Assembly (NCBI RefSeq): GCF_001652265.1
Contig: NZ_LWBS01000431.1
Span: 1 to 40,351 of the forward strand
Reading direction: 5' to 3'
From: Rhizobium leguminosarum
Lineage (GTDB): Bacteria; Pseudomonadota; Alphaproteobacteria; Rhizobiales; Rhizobiaceae
Length of the DNA: 40,351 bases
Shown in pieces: positions 15,193-24,198 of this stretch. The notes under the pieces are model-generated. The model was not told the DNA's origin and made no database searches. It was given only the letters and a program-made list of their open reading frames with translations. Position numbers and translations under genes: made by a program. Numbering within the stretch: the first letter of the stretch is position 1; the number at the start of each line of letters is the position of its first letter.

Positions 15193-16569
15193 TCAGGTCT
15201 TCGGCAGTTGCAGCTCCACCCGCAGGCCGTGTCCCCAGATCGGTGTCGACAGCTTCACTGATGCCGCAAGACGATCCGCCGTGTCGGCGACAATGGCAAG
15301 CCCGAGGCCGGCGCCCTCGGCGCCGAGGGTGTCGAGACGATAGAAGCGCTTAAAGACGGCCTCACGTTCATCGGGCGGAATTCCCTGTCCGCTGTCACTG
15401 ATTGAAATCAGCCAGAAGTGAGGCTCCGCGGCGAGAACCACCTCGATCCGACCGCCGGGTGGGGTGTACTTTATCGCGTTGTCCAGGAGGTTGCCGACCA
15501 TCATCTGCAGCAGCGATGCGTCCGTCCTCACCTCGGCCGATTCAGGACCGACCAAAGAGACGTCGAGCTTACGGCTGGTGATGATGTTGCCGACTTCCGC
15601 GAGCGTCGATGCCATCAGATGGTAGAGATGAACAGGCATCGGATTTAGGGGATGATGGCTAACCCTCGCAAGGCGCAGCAACTGCTCAATCAGATGGGTT
15701 GCCCGGTTGTTGCTGGTAACCAGATCGCCAATGATCGCCTTGCGCTCCTGTTCGTCGTCGGTGCTACCCAGCATCTGCAAGAGCAGTTTGACGCTTGCTT
15801 GGGGCGTGCGCAGTTGATGGGCGGCAAGATCCGAAAAGCGCCTTTCCAGCGTCAGCGACCGCCCGAGCTTGCCGAGAAGCTGATTGATTGAACGGCGGAG
15901 CGGCAGGAGATCCCTAGGCAGATCACCGACCGGTATTTCTGAAAGGTCATCCGGGGAACGGGTACGAATCTGGTGGACCAGTCCATGGATGGTGCGCAGG
16001 CCGCTATTGATGCCGAGCCAGATCAAGAAGCCGATCACCGGTACCAGGACGAGCAATGGAAAGGAGAGGTTGAGCAGGATGTTGGATACCAATGTCTGGC
16101 GCAGCGAGATCTTCTCGCCGACTTCCATGACGATGCCGGAATCGGGGATCGGCAGTGAATAGACGCGCCAGTTCTCATTGCGATAGCTTAGGTTCGTGAA
16201 ACCTGCCTGCTGGTGTGGCACGTCGGACTGAAAGGCTGTGCTGCTGAAGAACATGATCTTGCCGTTCACCCAGGCGCGGAACATGTGCGCGTCGGCATAA
16301 TCGTCTGCATCCTCATTAAGGGCGAGCTGATTGTCCATGCTGAAATCGATATCGTCGACCTGTTGCGGTGTGCGGTCGAGCGAATGTTGCAGCCGGTTAT
16401 GCAGCAATCGCCACAAGACGTTCGCATCGTTGATGAGCTGCGCATCATAGATGTTGTTTATCTCGCGCGTGGCGCTGGTGAAGGCGAAAGCGCCGATCAC
16501 CATTATCGTCACCACCACGACCGGCGCGATCCTGAAGAAAATCTTGCGTGTGAGGGTTGCCTGCCTCAT
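15193..16569 (-). CDS. Sensor histidine kinase (QseC/TctE-like)
   Basis: The protein is 458 residues. A transmembrane helix is at ~9-32 and a periplasmic sensor domain at ~33-160. A second helix (LLNLSFPLLVLVPVIGFLIWLGI) is followed by HAMP-like sequence, then a dimerisation domain with the phospho-acceptor His in AAHQLRTPQASVKLLLQ. The kinase domain carries the N box MVGNLLDNAIKYTPPGGRIEV, then DSGQGIPPDE (G1), FKRFYR (F) and GAGLGLAIV (G2). The usual HELRTP is HQLRTP here. The start ATG overlaps the response regulator stop (ATGA). It should phosphorylate the partner regulator. Being just upstream of the nine-gene operon on the same strand, it may control it or even be co-transcribed. Confidence 0.85.
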   Translation of the reverse strand: MRQATLTRKIFFRIAPVVVVTIMVIGAFAFTSATREINNIYDAQLINDANVLWRLLHNRLQHSLDRTPQQVDDIDFSMDNQLALNEDADDYADAHMFRAWVNGKIMFFSSTAFQSDVPHQQAGFTNLSYRNENWRVYSLPIPDSGIVMEVGEKISLRQTLVSNILLNLSFPLLVLVPVIGFLIWLGINSGLRTIHGLVHQIRTRSPDDLSEIPVGDLPRDLLPLRRSINQLLGKLGRSLTLERRFSDLAAHQLRTPQASVKLLLQMLGSTDDEQERKAIIGDLVTSNNRATHLIEQLLRLARVSHHPLNPMPVHLYHLMASTLAEVGNIITSRKLDVSLVGPESAEVRTDASLLQMMVGNLLDNAIKYTPPGGRIEVVLAAEPHFWLISISDSGQGIPPDEREAVFKRFYRLDTLGAEGAGLGLAIVADTADRLAASVKLSTPIWGHGLRVELQLPKT

Positions 16570-17222
16570 CGCTCGATCATGTAACCGATGCCACGGATCG
16601 ATTTGATGAAATCTGCTCCGAGCTTCTTGCGCAGATTGTAGATCGTCACCTCGATGGCATTGCTTTCGACGGTGCTGTTGGCATCGTAGAGAGCGTATTC
16701 GATATCGTTCTTCGTTACATAGCGGCCGCTTCGTTCCATCAGGAGCTTGAGCAGATGAAATTCCTTCGCGGTGGTATGAACCTGTAGACTGCCCTTGCGC
16801 GCCACCATCGCCGACGGATCCACCTCGATATCGCCGCACCGCAGGAGGCTTTCGGCCCGGCCTTCGCGGCGACGGGTGAGGGCGCGCAGGCGTGCGAGCA
16901 ATTCGTCAAGGTCGAAGGGTTTGATCAGATAGTCGTCGGCACCCTCGTCAAGCCCTTCGACCTTCTGCCTGACGGCATCGAGTGCTGTCAGGAGCATGAC
17001 CGGGACGGTGTTGCCCTTCCGCCTCATGCCTTTGAGGACGTCGATGCCACCCAGCACCGGGAGGTTAATGTCGAGGATGACAGCTGCAAAATGCGAATGC
17101 TCCGCCGCTTCGAGACCTGACTGGCCGTCGCGCATCCAGTCGACTCCATAGGCATGTTTCTCCAGCGCCCTCTTCAGCGATGAGCCGAGAATGCTGTCGT
17201 CTTCAACAAGCAGAATACGCAC
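16566..17222 (-). CDS. OmpR-family response regulator (QseB/PmrA-like)
   Basis: The product is 218 residues. The receiver domain begins MRILLVEDDSILG, with the phospho-acceptor Asp in AAVILDINLPVLGGIDV (~51), the Thr in MLLTALD, and the Lys in DDYLIKPFDLDELLARL. The winged-helix DNA-binding domain covers ~125-218 (TTAKEFHLLKLLMERSGRYV, VESNAIEVTIYNLRKKLG, IRGIGYMIE). GGAGGG lies just upstream of the ATG. It forms an operon with the kinase downstream and is the most likely local regulator of the biosynthetic operon. Confidence 0.88.
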   Translation of the reverse strand: MRILLVEDDSILGSSLKRALEKHAYGVDWMRDGQSGLEAAEHSHFAAVILDINLPVLGGIDVLKGMRRKGNTVPVMLLTALDAVRQKVEGLDEGADDYLIKPFDLDELLARLRALTRRREGRAESLLRCGDIEVDPSAMVARKGSLQVHTTAKEFHLLKLLMERSGRYVTKNDIEYALYDANSTVESNAIEVTIYNLRKKLGADFIKSIRGIGYMIER

Positions 17223-17833
17223 GTTCCCTCCGCTTCTTGTGTCGGCAAATACTGCCGATGTGAATGGCGATTTAAAGCATTGTTGTGGCAGGTGGTGACG
17301 GAAACGTTCGCGCCTAGATCACAATCTCGAGCCAGCAGCAGACTGGACTTTATGCTCAGACGCATGGAAAGGCCCCAGGGCGCGGCGCCAAGCCGTATTG
17401 CCTATGAAGGTTCTACTAAATACGCATTGTGACGCGACGATCACCATAACAGGCGGCGTCGCAGAAGGTTGTGGACTCTTACCGGCGACGAAGCGCGATA
17501 TAAATGGCACCGCCGCCAATGTTGCTGCAACCGGAGGAATGTGGTGTGTTATCTACCTGAATTAATTGGTAGAGTCTTATAGCCAGCAGCAAAACGGCTT
17601 CATCGACCTGCATGAAGATGGTTGTCCGCCGTTGACCGGCGAGGTCGTCGACAGCGCATTTTCACGGACGCTGCTGGCGCCCGCGGGTGCCACGTGCGCA
17701 TCGACTGGCTACGAAACGAACTTAGGGCTAGGCTCTGGCTTCTCGCTCCCCGCGAAACGCTGCACCGTCCTGACGGCCTGAACTCTCATTGGACCTTTTC
17801 CGAACTCTCCTGGACCAAACACGGACACTGATC
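17223..17833. other. Divergent intergenic region with a short palindrome
   Basis: About 610 nt without a supported gene. At 17242-17258 lies an inverted repeat TCGGCA-N5-TGCCGA, close to the response regulator start and possibly an operator. Open frames such as 17319-17519 (minus) and 17566-17781 (plus) have no family resemblance. A short stretch at 17591-17615 is 22/25 identical to coding sequence inside the downstream membrane protein gene (GFIDLH region), which may be a remnant of a copy or chance. The region must carry promoters for the regulator pair and for the 17834 gene. Confidence 0.4.
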
Positions 17834-18586
17834 ATGACAACAATAACAAGTATCATCTCCACGGTGACAGCAGCCTTTCTGGGCTCCTTCGTGGAGGTCG
17901 TCGAAGCGTTCACAATTATCCTTGCGGTCGGCGTGACCCAGAGTTGGCGGCCGGCCTTCATCGGCATGGGCCTGGCGCTTGTCGTTCTCGCCGTTCTGGT
18001 GCTGGTCTTCGGGCCGCTGCTCGGCCTCATCCCGATCGACATTATGCAATTCGTCATCGGCACGCTGCTGATCCTGTTCGGCCTGCGCTGGCTGAGAAAA
18101 GCCATTTTGCGTGCTTCTGGTTTCATCGACCTGCATGACGAGGAAAGGGCATTTGCCGAGGAGACGGACAGCCTTCGTCGGCAGGCGGACAACCGCAGGG
18201 CAAACTTTCTGGCCGGCATTGCAGCATTCAAGGCCGTCCTGCTCGAAGGAGTGGAAGTGGTGTTCATTGTGATCGCCACCGGCGCACGTCCCGGAATGCT
18301 CGGCTATGCGAGCCTGGGAGCGCTGGCGGCGTGCCTTCTCGTTCTCCTTACCGGCCTTTTGGTTCACAAGCCGCTCTCGACCGTTCCGGAAAACACGCTC
18401 AAACTCGTGGTTGGCCTGATGCTGAGCGCGTTTGGAATTTTCTGGGTGGGTGAAGGCATCGGCACGGATTGGCCGGGCGCCGATCTCTCGCTGCTGCCGA
18501 TCTTCGGCGTATTGGCGCTCTTCTCGTTGATGGCCGTCAATATGCTTCGCCGGTACTACAACGCGCATATGGAACCTGCCCAATGA
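17834..18586 (+). CDS. COG4280-like polytopic membrane protein
   Basis: The product is 250 residues with about seven predicted membrane helices. The two halves each carry a similar acidic membrane motif: FVEVVEAFTIILAVG (Glu21, Glu24) and LLEGVEVVFIVIATG (Glu138, Glu141). This resembles an internal duplication with paired Glu residues in membrane helices, as in several cation transporters. A hydrophilic loop (DLHDEERAFAEETDSLRRQ) separates them. The family is known as an uncharacterised predicted membrane protein; cation transport is inference. ATG 17834 is chosen since it starts a clean first helix; an upstream TTG at 17789 has no better support. It overlaps the next small gene (ATGA). Confidence 0.7.
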   Translation: MTTITSIISTVTAAFLGSFVEVVEAFTIILAVGVTQSWRPAFIGMGLALVVLAVLVLVFGPLLGLIPIDIMQFVIGTLLILFGLRWLRKAILRASGFIDLHDEERAFAEETDSLRRQADNRRANFLAGIAAFKAVLLEGVEVVFIVIATGARPGMLGYASLGALAACLLVLLTGLLVHKPLSTVPENTLKLVVGLMLSAFGIFWVGEGIGTDWPGADLSLLPIFGVLALFSLMAVNMLRRYYNAHMEPAQ

Positions 18587-18804
18587 ACATTCTCAAAATC
18601 GCAATCAACGAACTCGTCGGCATGTTCATAGACGACGGCGCACTGGCCCTTTTGGCGCTAGCCCTGATCATCGCCGTCGACTTTTCGGTGAAATGGGGGC
18701 TACTCGGCGGTTCAATCGGCGCCGGCATACTGATCGTCGGATGCCTGCTGATCTTGGCCGAGAGCGTCGCGCGAGCTGCGAGGCGGAAATTCATGCACAG
18801 GTGA
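18583..18804 (+). CDS. Small 2-TM membrane protein
   Basis: The product is 73 residues with two predicted helices (about 18-35 and 39-60) and a basic tail (RAARRKFMHR). The ATG overlaps the stop of the COG4280-like gene (ATGA), so the two are translationally coupled and the products may form one complex. I recognise no family. An earlier in-frame start at 18469 would overlap the upstream gene too far and is rejected. Confidence 0.6.
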   Translation: MNILKIAINELVGMFIDDGALALLALALIIAVDFSVKWGLLGGSIGAGILIVGCLLILAESVARAARRKFMHR

Positions 18805-18952
18805 TGGCCTTATGAACTTTTGAAGGACTCTATGAATTCCCTTGTCCGAGAAGTCATCGATAGTGCCGTCTTTTCTTAGTTGCGCTTTGTATGCCAGGAG
18901 TAGCACCTCTAACGTCGCGACATTTCCGGATGATTTATAGTAGTGTCCTCCT

Positions 18953-19621
18953 ATGAAAATCCTGCTTGTCGAAGACAATCACGAGTTAGCAGCGTGGCTT
19001 GGCAAGGCGCTCAAGCAGGCGAATTATGCGGTCGATATCGCACATGACGGCGAAGACGCGGGGCATCTCTTGAAGGTAGCGGAGTATGCCGTCGTCATTC
19101 TCGATCTGTCGCTTCCGAAAATTGACGGAATGACGCTGCTCAAGGGGCTCCGACAAGCCGGCAACAAGGTCCCGGTTATCATCCTCACCGCCAATGCCAG
19201 CCTCGATGGAAGGGTCGCCGGACTGGATGGCGGCGCGGACGATTATCTTGCCAAACCTTTCGAAATAGCGGAGCTGGAAGCCCGCATCCGTGCGCTTGTC
19301 CGGCGCGGCCATGACCGGGCAACGCCCCAGATAGCCATCGGAGATCTAATTTTCGACGGCGGCACGCGCCAGTTCACCCTAGCGGGCGAGACGCTGGTTC
19401 TAACGCCGCGAGAACATGCGGTACTCGAACACCTTGCCCTAAAAGTCGGTACGACGGTCGCAAAGGCAACATTGTCGGAAAGCGTCTTCGGCTTCGACGA
19501 CGCAGCGGACGCAAGCGCGATCGAAATCTACGTCCATCGGGTGCGCAAGAAACTCGAGGGCAGCTCCGCCCAAATTGCAACGCTCCGCGGCCTTGGCTAC
19601 ATGTTGCGCCATGCTGGGTGA
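18953..19621 (+). CDS. OmpR-family response regulator (TctD-like)
   Basis: The product is 222 residues. The receiver domain starts MKILLVEDNHELAAWLGKAL, with the phospho-acceptor Asp in VVILDLSLPKIDGMTLL, Thr in VIILTANA and Lys in DDYLAKPFEIAELEARI. The C-terminal winged helix carries LTPREHAVLEHLALK and ASAIEIYVHRVRKKL. This matches the TctD/QseB group, which often controls tricarboxylate or other carbon-source uptake. No strong ribosome binding site is visible. It overlaps the kinase gene start by 11 nt. No tctCBA uptake genes lie beside it; the nearest transport genes are the COG4280-like pair upstream and a convergent NitT/TauT-type importer downstream. Confidence 0.88.
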   Translation: MKILLVEDNHELAAWLGKALKQANYAVDIAHDGEDAGHLLKVAEYAVVILDLSLPKIDGMTLLKGLRQAGNKVPVIILTANASLDGRVAGLDGGADDYLAKPFEIAELEARIRALVRRGHDRATPQIAIGDLIFDGGTRQFTLAGETLVLTPREHAVLEHLALKVGTTVAKATLSESVFGFDDAADASAIEIYVHRVRKKLEGSSAQIATLRGLGYMLRHAG

Positions 19622-21032
19622 AAACGTAAAAAGTCTCGGAAAAGGCGCCTGGCAAGCCATCCGGCTGCTCGGCGCAAGTCTGCGCATCCAGCTGTTGGCA
19701 TGGATCTTTCTGACCCTCATCGGCGCGATCTGCATCAATCTCTACCTCAGTTTCCTCACAGCCAACGCGACGGCCAACCTTATCTTAGACCGGACATTGA
19801 TGGCCTCGGCGCGCGTCATTGCCGAGGATGTCACAGTCGACGAAAGCGGAGCAGCGCAGATCGATATACCGCCGGCGGCGCTGGAAATGTTCGATACCGG
19901 CTATCAGGACCGTGTTTTCTACCGGGTGATCACGGCCTGGGGCAATCTTGTCGCCGGATTTCCGGACCTAACGGAATCGACCAGGCCGGGAATCGGCGAA
20001 GAAGCAGTCTTTCACGATAGCCCGGTGCGCCTGGTGACGCTTTACCATCCTCTGGTCGGATTAAAGCAACAAGGCGATATAGCGGTAACCGTCGCGGCGA
20101 CCCGCAACGGGTGGACGGCGATGAGGGACAGGCTCTGGTTATCGGATTTCAGCAAACAGTTGGTCCTCGTGCTACTTGCTGGAACTGTCACGATTGTCGG
20201 GCTGCAGCGCGGCTTGGCGCCGGTTTTGCGCCTGCGCGACGCCGTTCGCGACCGGGGGCGCGAGCGGCTTGATCCGCTGTCGCTCGACATCGTGCAGACG
20301 GAACTGCGCCCCCTGGTCGCTACGCTCAACGACCATATGGAGCGCGTGCAAAACCAGATCGCGGCACAGAGGCGGTTTGTCGCAAACGCAGCACACCAAC
20401 TGCGTACACCCCTCGCGCTCATTGCGATGCAGGCAAGCGTGGCGGCGCGCGAGGCAGACCCGGCGCGGCGCGACGAGGCCCTGCAGTCCCTGCGAACCAG
20501 CACGCGCCTTATGACACGACTGGCAAGCCAGCTGCTGACCCTCTCGCGTGCCGAGCCCGGAAGCCGTCGGCCTCGTAGCGACAGGATCGATTTTGCAGCA
20601 ACCGTCCGCCAAATCCTGGAATATCATGCGGAGGAAGCATTGGGACGTGGTCTGGACCTCGGCCTCGAGGCCGACGAGCAGCCGATCTTCGTGGAGGGCG
20701 ATGGCACGATGCTGCGCGAGATGGTCGTCAACCTCGTGGATAACGCACTGCGCTATACCCCGCTTGGCGGAACCGTGACGGTGAGGACCACGCGGGAGGG
20801 AGACGAGGCCGTGCTGCAGATCGAGGACAGCGGCCCCGGCATTCCCGAGGGCGAAAGGGACCATGTGTTCGAGCGGTTCTATAGGATTGTCGGAACACAG
20901 GCTGAAGGAAGCGGGCTAGGATTGGCGATCGTGCGGGAAGTGGTGACCGGCGCCGGCGGAAACGTCACGCTCAGGGACGCGACGACCGGAGGGCTGCTGC
21001 TGACGGTGAGAATTCCGGCTGTCGGCCCCTGA
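19611..21032 (+). CDS. Sensor histidine kinase (TctE-like)
   Basis: The product is 473 residues. The first transmembrane helix is at ~26-52. A TctE-type periplasmic domain covers ~53-180, with RTLMASARVIAEDV and then FYRVITAWGNLVAGFPDL, typical of the family. A second helix (LVLVLLAGTVTIVGLQRGLAP) is followed by HAMP, then the H box ANAAHQLRTPLALI. The ATPase domain has the N box MVVNLVDNALRYTPLGGTV, then DSGPGIPEGE, FERFYR and GSGLGLAIV. All catalytic motifs look intact. ATG 19611 overlaps the regulator stop by 11 nt. The signal is unknown; TctE relatives sense carboxylates. Confidence 0.87.
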   Translation: MLGENVKSLGKGAWQAIRLLGASLRIQLLAWIFLTLIGAICINLYLSFLTANATANLILDRTLMASARVIAEDVTVDESGAAQIDIPPAALEMFDTGYQDRVFYRVITAWGNLVAGFPDLTESTRPGIGEEAVFHDSPVRLVTLYHPLVGLKQQGDIAVTVAATRNGWTAMRDRLWLSDFSKQLVLVLLAGTVTIVGLQRGLAPVLRLRDAVRDRGRERLDPLSLDIVQTELRPLVATLNDHMERVQNQIAAQRRFVANAAHQLRTPLALIAMQASVAAREADPARRDEALQSLRTSTRLMTRLASQLLTLSRAEPGSRRPRSDRIDFAATVRQILEYHAEEALGRGLDLGLEADEQPIFVEGDGTMLREMVVNLVDNALRYTPLGGTVTVRTTREGDEAVLQIEDSGPGIPEGERDHVFERFYRIVGTQAEGSGLGLAIVREVVTGAGGNVTLRDATTGGLLLTVRIPAVGP

Positions 21033-21095
21033 TCGAACAGATCCTGCCAACAAAAATACCCGGCGTCGGTGTTCTATGCTGCTTCCCTGGGAGGA

Positions 21096-21977
21096 TCATT
21101 GAATATCGAGGCTCTGCTGCGGGCGCCACTTCGCCAAGCGATTTTCGATATGCGTCATGATGAATTCCGCGATCAGCGTTACGATCATCACAAGGACGAT
21201 CGCGGCATACATACCTGCAGCGTCGAAGGTGCCCTTGGCGATTGAAATCAGCTGGCCGATACCGAAGCGGGCGCCGACGAACTCTCCGACGATAGCGCCG
21301 ATGATGGCAAAACCGAAGGAGACGTGAAGGCTCGCAAAAATCCAACTCATGGCCGAAGGAACGATCACGGCCCGCGTGACCTGCCAATCAGAAGCACCGA
21401 GGATCCTCGCATTGGCGATCATGTTGCGGTCGGCTTCACGAACCCCCTGGAACGCATTGGCGAACACGACGAAGAATACCATGATGAAGGCAAGCGCCAC
21501 TTTGGATGGCAGGCCAAGGCCGAGGATCATGATGAAGATCGGTGCCAGAACCACACGCGGAATGGAATTGATCGCCTTGATATAGACCGACAGAACATCC
21601 GACAGAAAACGGTTGCGACCAAGGCTTACACCGACGATGACGCCGGTAATGGAGCCGCAGAAAAAGCCAATCAGAGCCTCTTCCATAGTCACCCAGAGGT
21701 TGTACCAAAGTGAACCTTCACTGGTCCCGTTGACCGCCCAATCGTAGAGACGGAAGATAATGTCGCTCGGGCTGGAGTAGAAAAACGGGTCGATCCAAAG
21801 CAGGTTGGATGACAGCTGCCAGAGTGCCACAACCGCGACGAAGATCCCGATCTGCAGCGACAGAACCTGCTGCTTACGTCTCTTGATCGCGCGGAGCGCT
21901 GCGGCCTCGATTTCGGAATCCGATGTGCCGGGGCGAAATACGACGGCCGGTACGTTGTCTGCGATGATGTTTGCCAT
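21096..21977 (-). CDS. ABC transporter permease (NitT/TauT, SsuC-like)
   Basis: The product is 293 residues with six predicted helices. The hydrophilic N-terminus is followed by LQIGIFVAVVALWQLSSNLL. The BPD permease loop that contacts the ATPase is seen as READRNMIANARILGASDWQVTRAVIVPSA, and an AIIGAIVGEFVGARFGIGQLI segment follows, as in SsuC/TauC/NrtB. ATG 21977 is preceded by AAGGAG. It lies 10 nt after the ATPase gene stop in the operon SBP-ATPase-permease. Substrate unknown: the group covers sulfonates, nitrate, taurine, thiamine precursors and phthalate-like compounds. Confidence 0.85.
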   Translation of the reverse strand: MANIIADNVPAVVFRPGTSDSEIEAAALRAIKRRKQQVLSLQIGIFVAVVALWQLSSNLLWIDPFFYSSPSDIIFRLYDWAVNGTSEGSLWYNLWVTMEEALIGFFCGSITGVIVGVSLGRNRFLSDVLSVYIKAINSIPRVVLAPIFIMILGLGLPSKVALAFIMVFFVVFANAFQGVREADRNMIANARILGASDWQVTRAVIVPSAMSWIFASLHVSFGFAIIGAIVGEFVGARFGIGQLISIAKGTFDAAGMYAAIVLVMIVTLIAEFIMTHIENRLAKWRPQQSLDIQ

Positions 21978-21987
21978 GCTTGTCTCC

Positions 21988-22806
21988 TTACGCAGCTTCG
22001 CTGGAACGGCGATAGCTGGCCTCGACCTCCTGGCGGAGATCCTCCCAGATCGTCTTGCAATAGTCGATGAAGCGCGGCTCGTAGCGAATTTCCGACACGA
22101 CACGCGGGCGTGGAAGATCGATCGTGTAGACGGACTTGACCGTGGCTGGGCCGGCTGTGAGCACATAGACCTTGTCGGCAAGCGCGACGGCTTCCTCCAG
22201 ATCATGGGTCACGAAAACGACCGAAGCCTTCCGTTCCGCCCACAGTCTCAGCAATTCCTCGTGCATCACGGTGCGGGTCTGCACGTCGAGCGCCGAGAAG
22301 GGTTCATCCATCAGCAGGATTTCCGGCTCGTTGATGAAGGTCTGCGCCAGCGATACGCGCTTGCGCATACCGCCCGAAAGCTGATGCGGATAGTGATGCA
22401 GAAACTTTGAAAGGCCGACGCGCTGAAGCCAGCGTTTGGCGCTATCTTCTGCTTCCTTCCTACTCTTGCCGCGAAACAGGGGGCCGGCCATAATATTGTC
22501 GATGACATTCCTCCAGGGAAAGAGCGCGTCCGTTTGGAAGACGAAGCCGACGCGCGGATCGATACCGTCGACGGGTCCGCCCATCAGCCTGACCGCGCCG
22601 GCGCTCGGCCGCGCAAGACCCGTTACCAGGTTAAGCGTGGTGGATTTGCCGCAGCCGGTCGGGCCTACGACAGCGACGAATTCGCCTTCTTCCACGGACA
22701 TGGTGAAATCGCGCAATGCTGTCAGCGACTTGCCTGTCGGAGAGACAAAGCGCCTGCTGACATTGAGAAGCTCGATTGCCGGCTTCCGAATGCTGATGTC
22801 TGACAT
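21988..22806 (-). CDS. ABC transporter ATP-binding protein (NitT/TauT type)
   Basis: The product is 272 residues. Motifs are Walker A GPTGCGKSTT, Q loop FQTDALFPWRNVIDNI, signature LSGGMRKRVSLAQTF, Walker B ILLMDEPFSALD and the switch His in VFVTHDLEEAVALAD. These are typical of SsuB/TauB/NrtD proteins. ATG 22806 begins the family-like MSDISIRKPAIELLNVSRRF; the longer open frame upstream is not homologous. It energises import by the 21096-21977 permease with the binding protein at 22901-23914. Confidence 0.87.
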   Translation of the reverse strand: MSDISIRKPAIELLNVSRRFVSPTGKSLTALRDFTMSVEEGEFVAVVGPTGCGKSTTLNLVTGLARPSAGAVRLMGGPVDGIDPRVGFVFQTDALFPWRNVIDNIMAGPLFRGKSRKEAEDSAKRWLQRVGLSKFLHHYPHQLSGGMRKRVSLAQTFINEPEILLMDEPFSALDVQTRTVMHEELLRLWAERKASVVFVTHDLEEAVALADKVYVLTAGPATVKSVYTIDLPRPRVVSEIRYEPRFIDYCKTIWEDLRQEVEASYRRSSEAA

Positions 22807-22900
22807 TAGTTTTTCCTGACGCGCGCTCGTTAGGCTCGCACGCGAAGCCGAGGACATGTCCGCCGCCGGCGAACATGCCGGAGGCGGATCTGAAAGCCGC

Positions 22901-23914
22901 TTACATGACCTTTTTGACGAATTCCGTGGTGTAGGTCTTCGAAAGATCGATCTGCTTGCCCTGCATATTTTTCGAGAAGGAAGAAAGAACCGAGAGAACG
23001 GTCTTCGGACCATCTTCCGGCATCACGCCATCGGCGGTAAACATCGCCTTACCTTCGTCGAGCGCTTTGACGTAACCTTCCTTGTCGCCGACATAATATT
23101 CCTTCGGCATCTTGTCGGCGATCTCGGCGCCGGAATGCGTATTGATGAAGCGCAGCGTCTTCACGAAAGCATTGGCAAGCTTCTGGGTATCGTCCTTGTG
23201 AGCATCGACCCATGAGGTTTCCATGTAGAGCGAGGCTGCGGGATAAGTACCGCCGAGTGCCTGGCGTGCGCCTTCCATCGTGCGCATGTCGACGAGGACG
23301 GTTGCTTCCTTGGTCTTCAGCAGACGGGAGATCGTCGGTTCTGTCGTCATGCCCACCTGGATCGCATCCTGCTGCATGGCGGCGATAAAGGTCGCGCCTG
23401 CGCCGACCGGAACGGAGGTGACGTCGCCGGACTTCAGACCAGCCTTGTTGGCCATGTATTGGGTCAGAAAGTTGGTCGAGGAGCCAAGACCGGTGACCCC
23501 AGCGCTATGACCCTTGAAGTCCGCGATGGACTTGATTTCCGGATGCTTGGCCGAGACGAGTTCGACTTCGCCTGGAGCTTGGCTGAACTGGACGACCGAT
23601 TCGACAAACTTCCCCTTCGCCTGCAGGTCGACGCAATGGTCATAGAAGCCGACAACGCCCTGGACCGCGCCGGCCAGAAGCTGGTTCTCGGCATCGACGC
23701 CGGCCGGTTCGTTCAGAAGCTCGACATCGAGGCCTTCATCCTTGAAATAGCCGAGGCCTTCAGCGAGTTTTGCGGGCAGATAGATCTGCTTTTCGTAGCC
23801 GCCGACCATCAACGTGATCTTGCCGGCTGCATGGACAGAATTTGCTGCAAGCGTCGACGCTAGCATGACGACGGACAGTGCAGCTGAATTGAATAACGTG
23901 CGTGTAGAACGCAT
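22901..23914 (-). CDS. ABC transporter substrate-binding protein (NMT1/THI5-like)
   Basis: The product is 337 residues with a signal peptide at ~1-30 (ending SVHA). The mature protein opens ITLMVGGYEKQIYLPAKLAEGLGYFKDEGLDV, the usual first lobe of NMT1-like periplasmic proteins. It continues with GVVGFYDHCVDLQAKGK and a ligand-hinge segment GVTGLGSSTNFLTQYMANKAGL, and has a GTYPAASLYMETSWV stretch. ATG 23914 has AGGAGG upstream, a strong ribosome binding site. It is the first gene of the importer operon. The GVD-type ligand pocket does not tell me the substrate. The upstream gap 23915-24198 must carry the promoter; nothing else is seen there. Confidence 0.86.
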   Translation of the reverse strand: MRSTRTLFNSAALSVVMLASTLAANSVHAAGKITLMVGGYEKQIYLPAKLAEGLGYFKDEGLDVELLNEPAGVDAENQLLAGAVQGVVGFYDHCVDLQAKGKFVESVVQFSQAPGEVELVSAKHPEIKSIADFKGHSAGVTGLGSSTNFLTQYMANKAGLKSGDVTSVPVGAGATFIAAMQQDAIQVGMTTEPTISRLLKTKEATVLVDMRTMEGARQALGGTYPAASLYMETSWVDAHKDDTQKLANAFVKTLRFINTHSGAEIADKMPKEYYVGDKEGYVKALDEGKAMFTADGVMPEDGPKTVLSVLSSFSKNMQGKQIDLSKTYTTEFVKKVM

Positions 23915-24198
23915 TGGATCTCCTCCTGAGTTTTCGTATCGCACTTACGTTGCCACGACGGCCACGCGCTCCTCTGCGATGAGGGCAAGATAGCTGGCCC
24001 AAGCTTTCAACCAGCTTTCAGGCGGATCAAGGATGAGAAAAAAGGTTCCGACTGAGGCGCAGCGCGTATCCGCTGCTGCTCAATTGGAACTCTTGCGCCA
24101 TCCCGGTGTCGACGACCCTCAATGAAACCTAGATCCGTTGCATTTTCTCATTCAATTATCGTAATCATTCCGTTCGCAATCTCCCGCGTTAGGGGGAA

